Source: Acidobacteriota bacterium
GTDB taxonomy: Bacteria > Acidobacteriota > Holophagae > Holophagales > Holophagaceae
Direction of reading: 5' to 3'
DNA: 64,000 nt
Assembly: GCA_016192145.1 (NCBI GenBank)
Contig: JACPUT010000018.1
Location: 1-64,000, forward strand
In this document: piece by piece, positions 11,201 through 20,900 of the stretch
Position numbering within the stretch: position 1 is the stretch's first letter
Layout of the letters: every line of letters starts with the position of its first letter
Notes under the pieces: model-generated
The model's input: the letters and a program-made list of their open reading frames with translations, nothing else
Database searches by the model: none
What the model was told of the DNA's origin: nothing
Made by a program: the position numbers and the translations under genes

Positions 11201-14200
11201 GAATTCCTCCAGCTCGAAGGATATGAACGAGCCTTGGAACGGGCGAATGGGTCTGCACCTGAATGGATCGATTCATTGGATCCAAGGGTCAACCTGATGG
11301 CAACGGCTTCGGTGTTCGATTCCCTGCCCGAATGGAATGGGCAAGCCAGTTTCGCCCTTCGCGATCCCTCAGGTGCTCCGATTGAACGAATCGCAGAAAC
11401 CATTATCGCCAAGGTCGTGCCAAAGGAAGCTTTGGCTCCGATCCAAATTTGGCGATGGTACCCCTACGAAATCCCCGGTCCGTTTGAACAAACGGCGGGA
11501 AACCTACCCGCAGATGGCGCGACCCTGAGGATTAGCCAGCCAGGTAATACAGACTCCTTTGGCGAGTTGCCACTCGCGACGGGAGAAAACAAAATTCATC
11601 CGCTGGTCGATCGTTCCGTGATCCAGGCCCGCATTCTCGACCCTGGAGATTCTGAAGGGGCGGGCGGGCACCGAGTGAAGTTTGATGGGATAAGGGCCCA
11701 TGGCGAAGAGTACGTTCAAGCGGGGAGCACATCTCACCGATGGCTGATCCCGCCTGGGGAAATATCAGCCACCCTTGTGCATCGCGACAATCCTGGCCTG
11801 ACGGTATCCAAAGCCATTACATTGGGCGTAGCACAGGTTCAGGCCGTTGACCTTCAGATGCCGAACCATGGTTCCGTCACGATCCAAGTCGGCAATGATT
11901 TGGGTGCAATGAGATTGGATTCTGGAGACCAATGGGGTTACACCACTTGGTCAAATGGATCCTATCGATTCCCGGCTGTTGCAACTGGGACCCAACAGGT
12001 CACGGTTTCCGACAGTTCCTATCGTTGGAGCCTTAGCCCGATTGAAGTAACCACCGGGGCGAATGTGTTGGACTTGCCAGTCGGTGGCGTCCGAATGTCC
12101 GTAGTGTCTGGCGGAACCTATCTGGGCGGCTCCTTCATGTTTGGGTTCCAGCGCAACGGGGGCGGACGGTGGGTAACTTTGGCAAATCCCAGCACGCTGG
12201 TGCTACCGCCAGATACTTACACCGTTAGTTTCACGGATCCACGTACCTCGGCCCCACATTCGCAAGTCATTACGATTGCCGCGGGTTCAACTCAGGATGT
12301 GTCCTTCGACCTCACGAAGGTGGGCGGAACCGTACTGAAGGTTCGCTCCAACAGCGGGAAAACATCCCAAGGAATGGGGGTGCGAATCACCGGTGCTGAC
12401 GGAGGCGTCAAGCAGGGGTATACCGACGCGAACGGTTTTGTGCCCATGGGTGGTCTTGCAGTTGGGACTGCATCCGTCGCTGTGAGCGGTGTTCCGAATG
12501 CGGATTGGAAAGATCAACCTGATGTTCGGGGGTCAGTGACCATCGTCGAAGGGGCAACCGTTCCCGGAGAGGTCATTTATCCAGATCTGGCCTACGTTGG
12601 GGTGCAGGGCACTTCAATGCAGGGCCTCGCCCTACCGACGTCCAATTACTACCTTGGGGGGCAATTCACCTTGCCCAACCGTTACCAGCCCGGTGTTCGC
12701 ATTGCTTGGAACGGATTCGATGGGGTGGCTTTGGGCCTCCCCATTTCGCCACGATATGAGAACCCAAGCCTAGGCCTGCAAGGCATCCTGCCAGTTTCAG
12801 AAGTTACACCTTCGACCGCTGGGCAGACGGTGTCCTTGACCTACCCCCTGGGTAGGGTTCGGTTGAGGGTTGTCACGAATGGTTTGCCCAAGAGCGGAGC
12901 TCTTGTACGTGTGGATTTTGGGGGGACAAGTGTGCCCCAGGCCACCAGCGATGCCATGGGCTGGGTTGAGTTCCCCTTCATCCCTACAGGCAGCTCGCTG
13001 TCCTACTCGGTGACCCTTGGCGCCGTGACCACGGGCGGCAACTTGCAATTCACTGGCCCATCCCTGGATCAGGATATTTCGCTTCCTGTGGCAAAGGCCG
13101 TGGTTCAGGTGCGCCGTACCAATGGTGGCGTTCCTTCCGGGTACTGGAATTTCCTCGCAGAAGGCGGCCCGCGTCCGACACAAAGCGATGCCACATCCGC
13201 CGTTTGGGACACCCTTCCCATTGGGGCGGTGCAGACGTTTACGGCCACAAGGTCGCAAGGCGTCATGATTGGCTGGGATTACTTCGTAGACCTTTGGGAA
13301 GGGCGTACAACCACAACCCTTCTGTCTCCGACTCAAGACGTCCAAATCACCTTGCCCGTTCGGGCCGCTGTTCAGGCTCAATTCCGGGATTTGGCCGGGA
13401 ACCCCTTGGTTGGAGGCGTTTCTGGCGATTGGTGGCTTCGAATCGTCAGCAGCACCAACCCTCAACTGAGTGGCCGTTCAATCCACTTCGGGACCTTCGA
13501 TCCTTTGGATCTTCCAGAGGTGTTCACGGAAGGGCAGCACGAAATCGAGCTCACCTCGGCTCTGTGGGGATCCTTTGGAACGCGCGTAGTCAGCGTTACT
13601 CCCGACAAGGATGGCCAACCCATCCCCGTCATCTTCTCCGCAGACCTTGTGCGCCAGGAACTCAACCTGCGGGTAACCGCCGGCGATGGCCAGACTCCCT
13701 TACCGCATGCGGGTCTCAGTTTGAAGACGGCCTTTGCTACCAATGGCATCGGTCAACTTTTTGTGCCCGATATGACACGGCCCAATGCACTTGCCGAAGG
13801 AGCTTCATTTTCTGCGAGCGTCTTGGTGCCTGTGGGGCGGGCCTATAGCGTAGTGGCCGAGTACTATAACGAAATTGGTAGTTGGCAGTTGGAAGGGGCT
13901 GGCCATTTGACTGGGCCCGCCTTGACGGAATCCATTGCCTTGCCCATCACGGTGCTTCGCGCTCGAATGAATGATTTGGATGGGACATCCCTTGATTCTC
14001 AGGCCATTGAATGGGTAACCGAATCAACCCCCCAGCGGTTGCCGATGGCGCGCATTTCAGGTTCGCTCTATGGGTTGTGGTTGGGGATGCCAGAAGGCAC
14101 CACAACCGACCTCACGTTCTTTGATTTGGCTTCAGGCCTTGGCCAAACCAAATCGGTGGTCATGCCTTCTCTGAACACCACGGGGAATGAATTCGTTCAA

Positions 14201-14923
14201 ATCCCAGATTACGCTTGGGTCGTTTCACCCTCCCTTCAGCGAAGCCCGATTCAAACAGGCGATTTGTTAATGAGTGTGGATCGGTCAGCCGCTGGCCTCG
14301 TTCACCCGGAACTGGCGCAGTGGGTCTACAGTCCGACGGATGGGTGGTCGTACGGTGCCTACACCGTTGAGGTCTCAAGGGCCGGGGCAAGGTTGCAACC
14401 CCTTTGGGATCTGGATCGGGGGGAGATCTCATTGCCTCAAGGAAGGGTCCGTATTCCCGCCAGCGGTAAGGCCTGGCTGGCAGAAGCACTCCCCACTGGC
14501 GGCGAAGATCCAACCTCCGCCCCGGGTGCTTGGGGCGCCCTGACCTATTCGTGTGAAGCGGGCGGAACGGCCAACATCCAAGCGATAGCCTCAAACACCG
14601 ACTGGGTTGACCAAGAAGTTCAGATCCTGGACGCCAATGACCTTGGCGTCATGGGTCAGGAACTGGGGATTCGCCCTCAAGGAGGTCCCGATGGCTGGGG
14701 CATTGGCCGTGTCTACCTGGAATGGCAGGATGCCCCGGCTGTTCAAGGGGTGCGCACGCTGACCCTGCCCATAGATCTCCTTCTGGAGATGTGGCTGATT
14801 CAACCCTCATGCCAGATGGGTTGGGAAGGGACCTGGAATTACTCACAGCCTTCACAACCCCCGGTTGAACGGCCGGTCTTCAAGGCCATCAGCCAGAAGT
14901 ACAACGATTGTGGTGGCTACTGA
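2258..14923 (+). CDS. Giant exported protein (4221 aa) with carboxypeptidase-regulatory-like repeats
   Basis: A very large, uninterrupted secreted protein of predicted beta-sandwich structure. A hydrophobic export signal (GLGGVAIFLLLPLLATG) lies at residues about 35-50. The start at 2258 gives it an unusually long n-region, so an internal ATG at 2333 is an alternative. A CARDB-like segment lies at about 460-560 and an SbsA-like Ig segment at about 835-985. Many CarboxypepD_reg-like modules follow, with openings such as IEGYVLDGNNQPVSGV (about 1107), LQGRVTRGDGTPVRDA (about 1401), LHGVVRDAEGHPVPY (about 2126) and IRGRVLGADGAPLAG (about 2480), often followed by TDANGxYxIxxLxxG. A non-repeat block lies at about 2820-3060, then more repeats. 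No sortase or LysM anchor and no catalytic motif was seen. The next giant gene starts 43 bp downstream. A surface scaffold or adhesin role is inferred only. Confidence 0.85.
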   Translation: MTKRPIGSQLFLSLISRVGLAVSNGMTARSHALGLGGVAIFLLLPLLATGARSPLLTSGRGSTLTGSSKPSAGVAALSTNSLRPGALAVGELQIVGMQMVLPEGNIELPEGSPFVIKPKFTNGPRLLGLDELNATYGTGLTLSGTFSGPGMGASDVSGTPASGLNMPAMTQEGDYTLSSVRLMKDGKVILDAMPSSKVIRCLGQVLISNVTSSPMTLQEIQAAGIQLGPNNYEAKRFTMTLALGSQELTLKVPVAIPVYNGLPSLSDESVFGPLEIVGSHGEKASLDITVVAANIRPPVDKLPQFDRPGVAHVLRNAFKALLVIPGTVGYLHQFYKTDVVVLNTLPEASPYRVTHLKANFLVPPGLDGQAGTTDDPLVLAAHLGETASAEKSLLGPDSLGRPGRGENWVNGGQSAMATYYLEGMKEGAYPLDFKIEGQFEGGDLGEPIPILGTASGKVLVRNPNFSLVMVHPDIVRKGETYTLEARLTNTTETIANAVSLTIDQARLANVKLISEPTQSVNTLGPGESASFKYQLKAKVTGEVRSGYLYLEGNGSASYQLSVGIGERNIRLNPDTLILPDTLNALPGDLREAMLKVLGQAYSIATAKGAQPAGVLPIPMSVVTGEMANGLSEQGLFLKMGIDRTRVWWDLWKLFMENHDPGFDQLVRTTTAGRELREVFLQRWSWADPARTLPDRLGDMSAFGFGSKNRVIVAIEGGGQDLQVAGQDGTGAWLSSASGIPSLSVNGMTWGEGYGQHLASWGLLAGQSGLLVLTNPSNEVKSLHLSVLAPVADGGDAVLRRYSVDLGSTVKAVLALGVGDGLLKTFSASGSQLGGVWPEDTKTISPEPFQALGVHRYDRELFGDANPYGTQVMVLFNRPVMNIDLPGGEEGVAGAQALIQVEANRPWKKTMPPKLNAGGDFELDGNGNVVFQTPPAPLTRPFPRIASLFLEKPVGPYVARTLTLSSGWKDANGGSLSGLTTWPITSGWLPGGAVVKGKVRKADGTGVPTQLEYWYRQQVDSVDSYDLSTGHTFVEEKLDDYFALVSNGFATEIDGTYQLDFVPEVVSPLIGPFILQAKVGQSQASAGAAVLGNGQTIQMDLVVEGVGTIEGYVLDGNNQPVSGVTVQGIQIQNTVSFATGGGSSTGGRSVTTDANGYYRIEGLKTGAFSLRALKQGVGGLFGVATSGAIDRDGQTVRKDLVLKGRVGFVKVRLLDLDGTSMLNRWIRLGFKTGLVNRTTTSAIADWVYPEEHKTIQGSDWVTFANIPTGDIRVYTPEFPEGFATTFEGYLNPDQTLEVTLRRLSPDVVAKVRIHVVDDQGTAIPGAYVLIGGAGVAPGGVEKFNAQTDGEGYSPFLTRVAPERVAAWAYHPSWNGSFPGESALLAGGQSYTLTVVMPKRTSLQGRVTRGDGTPVRDAVVAIPPIYNFSTPENRVVRTDSNGRYRFESIQTGRAFRVAVVGPEGLTAANQEMPATTEGQSLTFDAVLPDVGTCEAFGQLFVMQADGSRIPTSGWVDIESQVPDIGYGAYGSMNWGLPIWNTRASVQTQLDGNFRATGLPSGQFRITAGRENAIEVRVDGSFENGHEIRKIDLAIRNTFTAALKGKIYQRDGQTPVAKGARVRLLGTNGSELQVESQEEGIYKFPKVIVAGTYQVRVEDPQTGDITVATISIKDQDSVIRNLRLWGRGNLKIKVQNSLGQALSDAVVTLQHGRGLLLQPDDLPNLSQRLRPEHHGELLFEDMIEGLVSIEVKDPLGLVGRGSIEIQPGGGDREITVRLQPVGDVVGSLRRADGTFVPAGRIDAYWVDNSQQEHWIGTSPTFQEGVQGRFIFIGLPAGVIRLRAWDPDSRQMGALSVQVMEGQQQTVEMSTQDLGSVQVTVRLNGQPVVRAGVVLHASTVVAEGIGDFEATTDDQGRAQFMVPPGSFTAHSVDPQSLSTGDLRFLRTPNQAPLELALDLQPVKSLTVRIQPPTGWVGTVLDGWKVMDLNTGRTAHLDGQNQGLLQDLTVGVHALDVQDALGFTRGTFNILVRPDGPPLQASMIQALPLGSLKIRILDAEGAPVPFVMPSLSDGVDLSHIPLFTDGMGEALVFPVLGRRATATYGSVRARFEVTREGEVAEVLLQLAPTASLHGVVRDAEGHPVPYIGVQVWSQSSGDWRADSATDANGTYVVHSIPVGPTILLQAKSLDGRASSVQLVFFNQPENRQVDLVIPVLGGIRARFSDPLRPAMPPMTLQVLAADGHLVASQPLDGLGTAELSGLPALQDLTLRLVWDDRRVVAYTSTIQIPGAGQVKTIEVVLDSFVNLNGWTLDTLNRKVPMTVMLQDAAGGELDRVTTTGDIYDPDQPTFAFRYLHVGTEYHLVGLKEGTQVPVAFKAFTPMGGFLNVTTNLVAEAESALHVSFRTASGSAANVIDPFVVYPNGESLQLQPKGDGTFTASVPARVPVSVKVFNYVLGEDLLLPIGGVTSPDSTLEAELVLPDLGIIRGRVLGADGAPLAGIVKLYDGQKLRQSKTVLGDGVFEFGQVRTVLPMAISVVNGFQNALAIAQLLSPGEIQTQDLKMNGLSDVRVKVKTADGIGVPDKLVFVLLADGTNVAAQRTDATGVARFVGMPASRSLKITTTLGQGYVSKGLTLTFGSPEALVEFTDLPPTTISGRILRANPALSWPEGTRLLLTNGVSLDLPLNPDGTFDTQSQVSLNSREIRATVLVSGVAVVSRSLTPVEGGVTEVNLAAPVFGSVRARVLQAGVAVDGVPVEMDRHVLGTTDLDGYTQPKTSLAGTHELVATKGTEVAWTQVSIAEDGQALTVNLPLTNGQVTLPVSLLMDRLGITMRISDQDTPPLAWGVDGTMSDAFWPTAATWRRAGRSFAWDESRGDIALTRVFTSVGYGVRQELVFKNSGSTARKVRFRLRTGWTPDANTIGTPGQLGGAHFPNYSQSLVWGRGEFVPTGMTDNTYSGQLDWPEFDLQPGETKGLWIGHHRYGFQQEFLQLEGYERALERANGSAPEWIDSLDPRVNLMATASVFDSLPEWNGQASFALRDPSGAPIERIAETIIAKVVPKEALAPIQIWRWYPYEIPGPFEQTAGNLPADGATLRISQPGNTDSFGELPLATGENKIHPLVDRSVIQARILDPGDSEGAGGHRVKFDGIRAHGEEYVQAGSTSHRWLIPPGEISATLVHRDNPGLTVSKAITLGVAQVQAVDLQMPNHGSVTIQVGNDLGAMRLDSGDQWGYTTWSNGSYRFPAVATGTQQVTVSDSSYRWSLSPIEVTTGANVLDLPVGGVRMSVVSGGTYLGGSFMFGFQRNGGGRWVTLANPSTLVLPPDTYTVSFTDPRTSAPHSQVITIAAGSTQDVSFDLTKVGGTVLKVRSNSGKTSQGMGVRITGADGGVKQGYTDANGFVPMGGLAVGTASVAVSGVPNADWKDQPDVRGSVTIVEGATVPGEVIYPDLAYVGVQGTSMQGLALPTSNYYLGGQFTLPNRYQPGVRIAWNGFDGVALGLPISPRYENPSLGLQGILPVSEVTPSTAGQTVSLTYPLGRVRLRVVTNGLPKSGALVRVDFGGTSVPQATSDAMGWVEFPFIPTGSSLSYSVTLGAVTTGGNLQFTGPSLDQDISLPVAKAVVQVRRTNGGVPSGYWNFLAEGGPRPTQSDATSAVWDTLPIGAVQTFTATRSQGVMIGWDYFVDLWEGRTTTTLLSPTQDVQITLPVRAAVQAQFRDLAGNPLVGGVSGDWWLRIVSSTNPQLSGRSIHFGTFDPLDLPEVFTEGQHEIELTSALWGSFGTRVVSVTPDKDGQPIPVIFSADLVRQELNLRVTAGDGQTPLPHAGLSLKTAFATNGIGQLFVPDMTRPNALAEGASFSASVLVPVGRAYSVVAEYYNEIGSWQLEGAGHLTGPALTESIALPITVLRARMNDLDGTSLDSQAIEWVTESTPQRLPMARISGSLYGLWLGMPEGTTTDLTFFDLASGLGQTKSVVMPSLNTTGNEFVQIPDYAWVVSPSLQRSPIQTGDLLMSVDRSAAGLVHPELAQWVYSPTDGWSYGAYTVEVSRAGARLQPLWDLDRGEISLPQGRVRIPASGKAWLAEALPTGGEDPTSAPGAWGALTYSCEAGGTANIQAIASNTDWVDQEVQILDANDLGVMGQELGIRPQGGPDGWGIGRVYLEWQDAPAVQGVRTLTLPIDLLLEMWLIQPSCQMGWEGTWNYSQPSQPPVERPVFKAISQKYNDCGGY

Positions 14924-14966
14924 AAATGCGTGAAATTTTGAACCGAATTCTTGCGGTGGTTGCGTG

Positions 14967-17900
14967 ATGCTTTCGAAACACAATTGGTACCGATGGCTGC
15001 TTTCCCTCTGGGTGACGCTGGGGGTCCTCGCGCCCATCGCGGCCCACGACCACAGTTGCCTCCCCGCTGCGGGGAGGCGATGGGCCGTGCTCGTGATCGA
15101 AGATCACCCGGGCATGCGCGAAGTCGTGTGGGACCCCGCGTTCACCAGCACAGCGTTCCAAGGGGCTTTCCGCCCGGATCACCGGTACGCGCTGCGCACC
15201 ACGGGAACCCCAGCCCTTATCGATCTCGGTTGCTGGGACGAATCCTTTCATTACGGGGAAGATCACTGCGGAGAGCATGAAGGGGAAGACGATAGCGAAC
15301 GGGATGACCACAGCGGGGGCAGCGTCGTCAATGTGAGTTGGACTGGCGATCGTAAGGGCGTGATCCTGAAGATCGGTGGCAAGTCTACGTGGCTACCGAT
15401 GCTGGGGGTTTGGAATTCCAAAGGAACCCCAGCGGGGACCTACCGAGGCGCTTACCTGAATTGGCTGCTCCAAAACCGCCCCACCACCCCGTCCATCCCC
15501 AAAGAAACCCGGTGGCAGCGCCTGCAGCGGGGGGCTAATGCTTTGGCCACCCAACTCCTCACGCGCAGCGGCGGGGCTCCCGAATTCCGGATTGAAGGCA
15601 TCGGGGCCAGCGGACGTCTCTTGATTCCTCCTGGAGAAGGTCTACCTGCGGCTCAGGGCGCCGTGTCACGAATGGCCCCTGCGGCCAAGGGCTATGCCCT
15701 CAAAGATTCACTTAATGGCGTCGTGGACATGGTTCGTGACTTGAAAACCCGTGGCGGCTGCCAACCGGGCCTGGTCATCGTGGTCAGCGATGGGTGGGGT
15801 CTGGGATCCTCCTGTGCGACGGGATCCATTTACGAAAATCAAGCGCAGTACCCGGTGCTTCAACAGCAGGCGTCCGCCATCGCGGCCACCGCCCAGGCTG
15901 CGGTTTGGGCCTGGGATGTGGAAGGTGCGGGCCTTTGGAATGGCGTGTTGGCCACCAAGGGGATGGGCCTTTCCTTCGATGGGGATGCCGTCACCAGCCT
16001 GCAAGCCTCCATCAAGTCCTGGATGCAGGGCATGGGTCAGCCCCCCCAAGTTCGACTGAGCCTCGATCAGCCTGCGCTGACCCGCTTCTCGCAAGCCACC
16101 CTGACGATCACCGTGGACCGACCCTTGTCCAGCGCGACGCTGAATGGGCAGCCCATCTCGATCGCGGCGCTGACGACCCAACTTCCCCAGACCTTGAAGG
16201 AAGGGCTCAACACCTTCACGGTCACGGTCCAGACGCCTTGTGGAACGAATCAGGCCAGCCTGACGGTCACCCTTGATAGCAGCGCCCCCAAGATTCTCTT
16301 GGACCAGGCGCCCCCAGCCCTGACGAACCAGACCACCCTTCGCCTCAGTGGAAAGGTGGATGACCCGGCCTCAATCCTAACCCTCAATGGGGTTCTCACC
16401 GCCTTGGATCCCCAGGGCCGCTTCGCCATGGATGCGAGCTTGGCGATCGAAGGGGACAACCCTCTGGCATTCCGGGCCGTGGATGCGGCTGGCAACGAGG
16501 GTCGCCTGGAACTTCACGTTCAACTCGATTCCTTGGCCCCCGTCATCACCCTTTCCTCTCCTGAAGAGGGTTTGATCACGCGGGACGAACACCTCGATGT
16601 GGTGGGCCATGTGGACGATAGCCATGCCCAGGTTCAGGTGAACGGCCAAGTCGTGACGGTCAAGCCCGATGGGGTCTTCACCGCCCCTGTGACGCTGCCC
16701 GAAGGCCCCATGGAGATCCGGGTGACCGCGGCCGATGTCGCGGGCAATCAAGGCGTGGCCACCCGTCACCTCACCGTGGATCGCACGGCCCCGAGAATCA
16801 CGTTGGATCAATCGATCCCGGTTCTTGTGGCCAAGGCCCAGATCCACCTCGCGGGCTCCGTGGATGATCCATCCGCCACTTTCATGCTGAACGATCAGCC
16901 CATCGCGTTGAACGCCCAAGGGCAATTCACAGTGGATGTTCCCCTTGTGGAAGGTCCCAACCCCCTATCCTTCCGTGCGACGGATGCCGCTGGGAATGAG
17001 GGTGCCCTGGAAGGTTCCACCACCCGGGACATGACTCCGCCCGTGCTGATGCTGGTCACCCCCGCGGAAGGCCAGCGCGTCAACACGGCGCAGGTGCAAC
17101 TCGTCGGGCAGGTGGACGACCCCATGGCCATGGTCACGGTCAATGGCCAAGCCGTGGTCCCCGTGGGGGGTGCATTTAGCTTTACCGCTACGCCTCCGGA
17201 AGGACCCTTCTCCTTCGCGGTCATGGCCGTGGACCCCGCCGGTAACAACACGGCGGCGATTCGAAACGTCTTGATCGATCGGTCGGGGCCCGTGATCTCT
17301 CTCGTCCGTCCCGTTCCTAGTCTCACCAACCAGCTTGTTCTTGTCCTTCAGGGAACGGTAAACGATCCGACCGCCTCACTCACCCTCGATGGAATTGCGG
17401 TGCCCTTGGATGGAAACGGCGCATTCAGCGTCGAAGTCGCTTTGGCGGAGGGTGCGAATACCTTCCACTTCGCGGCCCTGGATCCCACCGGCAATCCGGG
17501 GGCCTTGGATGCCGCCACGATTCGGGACACCGTCGCACCCGTCATCACCCTCGATACCCCGGCCAATGGTCTGATGACCAATCAAGGGACCCTGCTGGTT
17601 CAGGGTCGGGTGGACGATGCCAGCGCGCGCTTCACGTTTAACGGGAACGGGGTCACCTTGGATGCCCAAGGCGGGTTTTCGGCGACGTGGGCGCTTCCCT
17701 TGAACGGCATCAACAACCTCACCTTGCAGGCCACGGATGCCGCTGGAAACTCGGGTTCCCTTGGCATTGCCGTCCTTCGGGACGCCGTTCCCCCAAAAGT
17801 CACCCTCACCGCACCTGCGGAAGGCTTTTCTACCCGTGCCGCCACCATTCAGGTGGAAGGGCAGGTGGATAAGCCCAACGTGCAGGTTTCCGTGAATGGT

Positions 17901-20900
17901 GTCGGCGCCATCTTGGATGCCAATGGCTATTTCGTCGCGACCTTGGCGCCTTCGGAAGGGTCCTACCCCATTCAGGCCACCGCCGTGGATGTGGCGGGCA
18001 ACTCCGGGTCGGCCACCCGTACGATTCTGGTGGATCGCACGGCTCCGGTGATCACCTTAAGCCAAGGCATCCCTGCGCTCGTCAATACGGACGCTCTGGG
18101 GCTGGGCGGGTTTGTCGATGATTTGAAGGCAACGCTTACGCTGAACGGCAAGGCCGTGGTGTTGGATCCGGCGGGAAAATTTATGGTCACGGCGTCCCTT
18201 CCTGCGGAAGGGGTGAATACGATTTCCTTTGAAGCCACTGACCTGGTGGGCAACGTCGGAAGCCTCTCGCTCTCCACGTTACGAGACATGGCGCCTCCGG
18301 TAGTTAAAATCCTCACCCCCCAAGACGGCTCTGGCACCAACGCCCACACCCTCCTTGCGAAGGGAACCTTGGACGATGTTTCTGCTTCTCTGACGGTGCA
18401 GGGCACGGCGGTCAGCGTGGGAAGCGATGGAACCTGGGAGACCACGGTGTCAGCCGCGAAGGAGGGTGTACTCTCAATCAAGGCAGAAGCCACGGATACA
18501 GCCGGGAACAAGGTGAAAGCGGTGGTATACGCCGCATTCGACTGGACTCCGCCGACGATCGCTTGGGCGAACCCCACGCCGGCTGAGAAGTCCCAACTGA
18601 TTTCCCCGGACGTGTCCGCGGCAGTGGTGATCTCTGAACCAGCAATCATCGCGATCAATGGCCAATCGGCACGCATGGAAGCCAACGACGCGGTAGGTGC
18701 GCCCTTCATCGCCCACGCCGATGTCCGACTCCAGGAAGGCCACATGGTCATCGAGGCAGAAGCCGTCGATCGCGCCGGCAACAAGGCTTCGATCTTCCGG
18801 CTCCTGGATGTCGGGCTTACCAAGCCCACCCTTCAAGTCAGCGCTCCGTCCTTCCTTCCCGATGGAACCTACAGGACGGGAAACCCCGGAGTCCAGCTTT
18901 CAGGCAAGGTGGTTGCCGATGACCTGCTCAGGCCCATCGCCCTGGCCTTGAACGGAGAATCCATTTCTTTGGATTCCGCGGGCAATTTTAGCGTTCCAGT
19001 AACTCTCCAAGTAGGTTTGAACCCGGTGCACTTGGTCGCCACGACTTCGTTGGGCCAGAACGTGTCGAAGGATTACACCATTACCCGGCTAGCGGGAACT
19101 GGCGATTCAGGAGATCCCAAAACCTTGGGGGTCCAGATTGACTGGCCTCTTGATGGATTTGCGACCGGCTCTGCCTCCATGGCGGTGCGCGGCCGCGTTC
19201 GCCAGGCGGGTCTCCAGGTTCAGGTCAATGGGGTCACCACCGTCGTTGACCCGTTGAGCCTCACTTTCACTCAAAACCTGACGCTGGTGCCAGGGGCCAA
19301 CACCATCCAAGCTTTCGCTCAAGCCACAGATGGCCGGACCACTGCGGCCCAAGTCACTGGACGCTATCTGCAACCGGGAAGCGCTTCCTACCATTGGGAC
19401 CTTCCGGGCAATGGCGCTTCGGTAAAGGTTCGCCAGATTCAAATCACTGGGCAGGCGGATCAACCAGGAATCATCGGGATTGTGGTGAATGGCGTGCCCA
19501 TGTCCCTTGCAGATGGGCGGTTCACCGGGACGATCACCCTTCCTTCCAAGGGGCGCAATGCGCTCCTGATGGAAGTGCGAACGTTGGCGGGCGAATCTCG
19601 TACTGAACGTCGGGATGTTTCGTTCCAGCCTGAACTTCCCCGTATTTTGCTATCAGCCCCAGATGCTGCCCGGCCTGGACAGGAGATCACCATTGGAGTC
19701 CAAGCCGATGGGGGCACCCAACTGCAGGCTGTAGACCTTTCCTGGGACGGTCGGCTTCTCGGTCGCTTGGTCACGCCCTTCGCCCCGATAAAGGCCACCA
19801 TCCCGGCGGATGCGTTGGTAGGAAGCAAATTGCTTGTTGAAGCGCTAGCGACGGACCTCCAGGGCGAACAGGTGACTGCTCGCACCTCCGTCACTGTGTA
19901 TGGTCAGGGCGCCCTCCTGGTGGAAGCCTTTGACGATCGGACGGGCCTTCTGCTCAAGGAAGGTGTGGCGACCGTGGAGGGTGGCGAATCTCGGCCGCTC
20001 GATGCTAGCGGGCGGGCGACCCTCGCGACGGCCCTGCCTACTTCTTGGGTTCAAATCCAGAAGGCGGGGATGGTGCCTGTTTGGCGTTTGGCCGGTCTAA
20101 AGGTCGGTGGCGTGGAAGCAGTCGTCGACGCTCGACTCACGCCGATGGATGCGGCCCAATCGGCCGGCCCTGCTTCCTTCGTAGGCACATTCGCCAAGGT
20201 GCTGACCCTCACACTGCCATCGGGCACTCTGCCTCAAGAAACGCAGGTTTCAGCCACTCCTCTATCCACCCAAGGCCTTCCGGCCTTGCTACCTCAAGGC
20301 TGGTCTGCGGTCTCGGCCTGGTGGTTGGATGCGCAGGATCAGGCATTCCTCACCCCGAGTGGGACAGGCTCCCTGTCTAGGGGCGCTCTGGCGGTCCTTC
20401 CAGCGGATACTCGTTACACCTGGGTTCGGTGGGATTCCGGCCGCCACGAGTGGGTGACCCTAGCCGCGGGTCTAACTTCGGGGCAGTTGGGGTCCTTGCC
20501 CATTCCTACCACCGGTGGGTATGCCCTAATCGTTTCCGACCTCGGTTCGGTGGCCCCCCCCAGCCCGGAAGTCGGCGTGGGCCTCCAAGGCTATCTGGGT
20601 GCTGCTTGGCGTGATGGCTTGCAGGCTGCTGGTTCTGTGAATCCTTCAACCCTGCCTACGGTTGAGGCCATTCATGGGGCTAGGGCTACGGCGGAGCTGC
20701 GCCTCGGTTTCGCTAACGGCGATCCGATCCCCAGCGGCAATGTGCTCCAGGCGGACCTCCTCGAAAGCTATACCCTCGTCAGTGCCGGGGTTATTGAGCC
20801 CAATGGGACCACCCAGGATGCAGTGGCTTCCCGGTGGATGCTCGAAGTGGTTGATGGTCAACCTCAAGTAACTGGGGCCGGCGATGGTTTGGGGCTTCGT

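Noticed and set aside
16280-18820. Regular DNA repeats that could be taken for a CRISPR or satellite array
   Set aside because: The repeat length (about 255 bp) and in-frame translation show that they encode protein Ig-like modules. No CRISPR-type short repeats with spacers were seen anywhere in the window.
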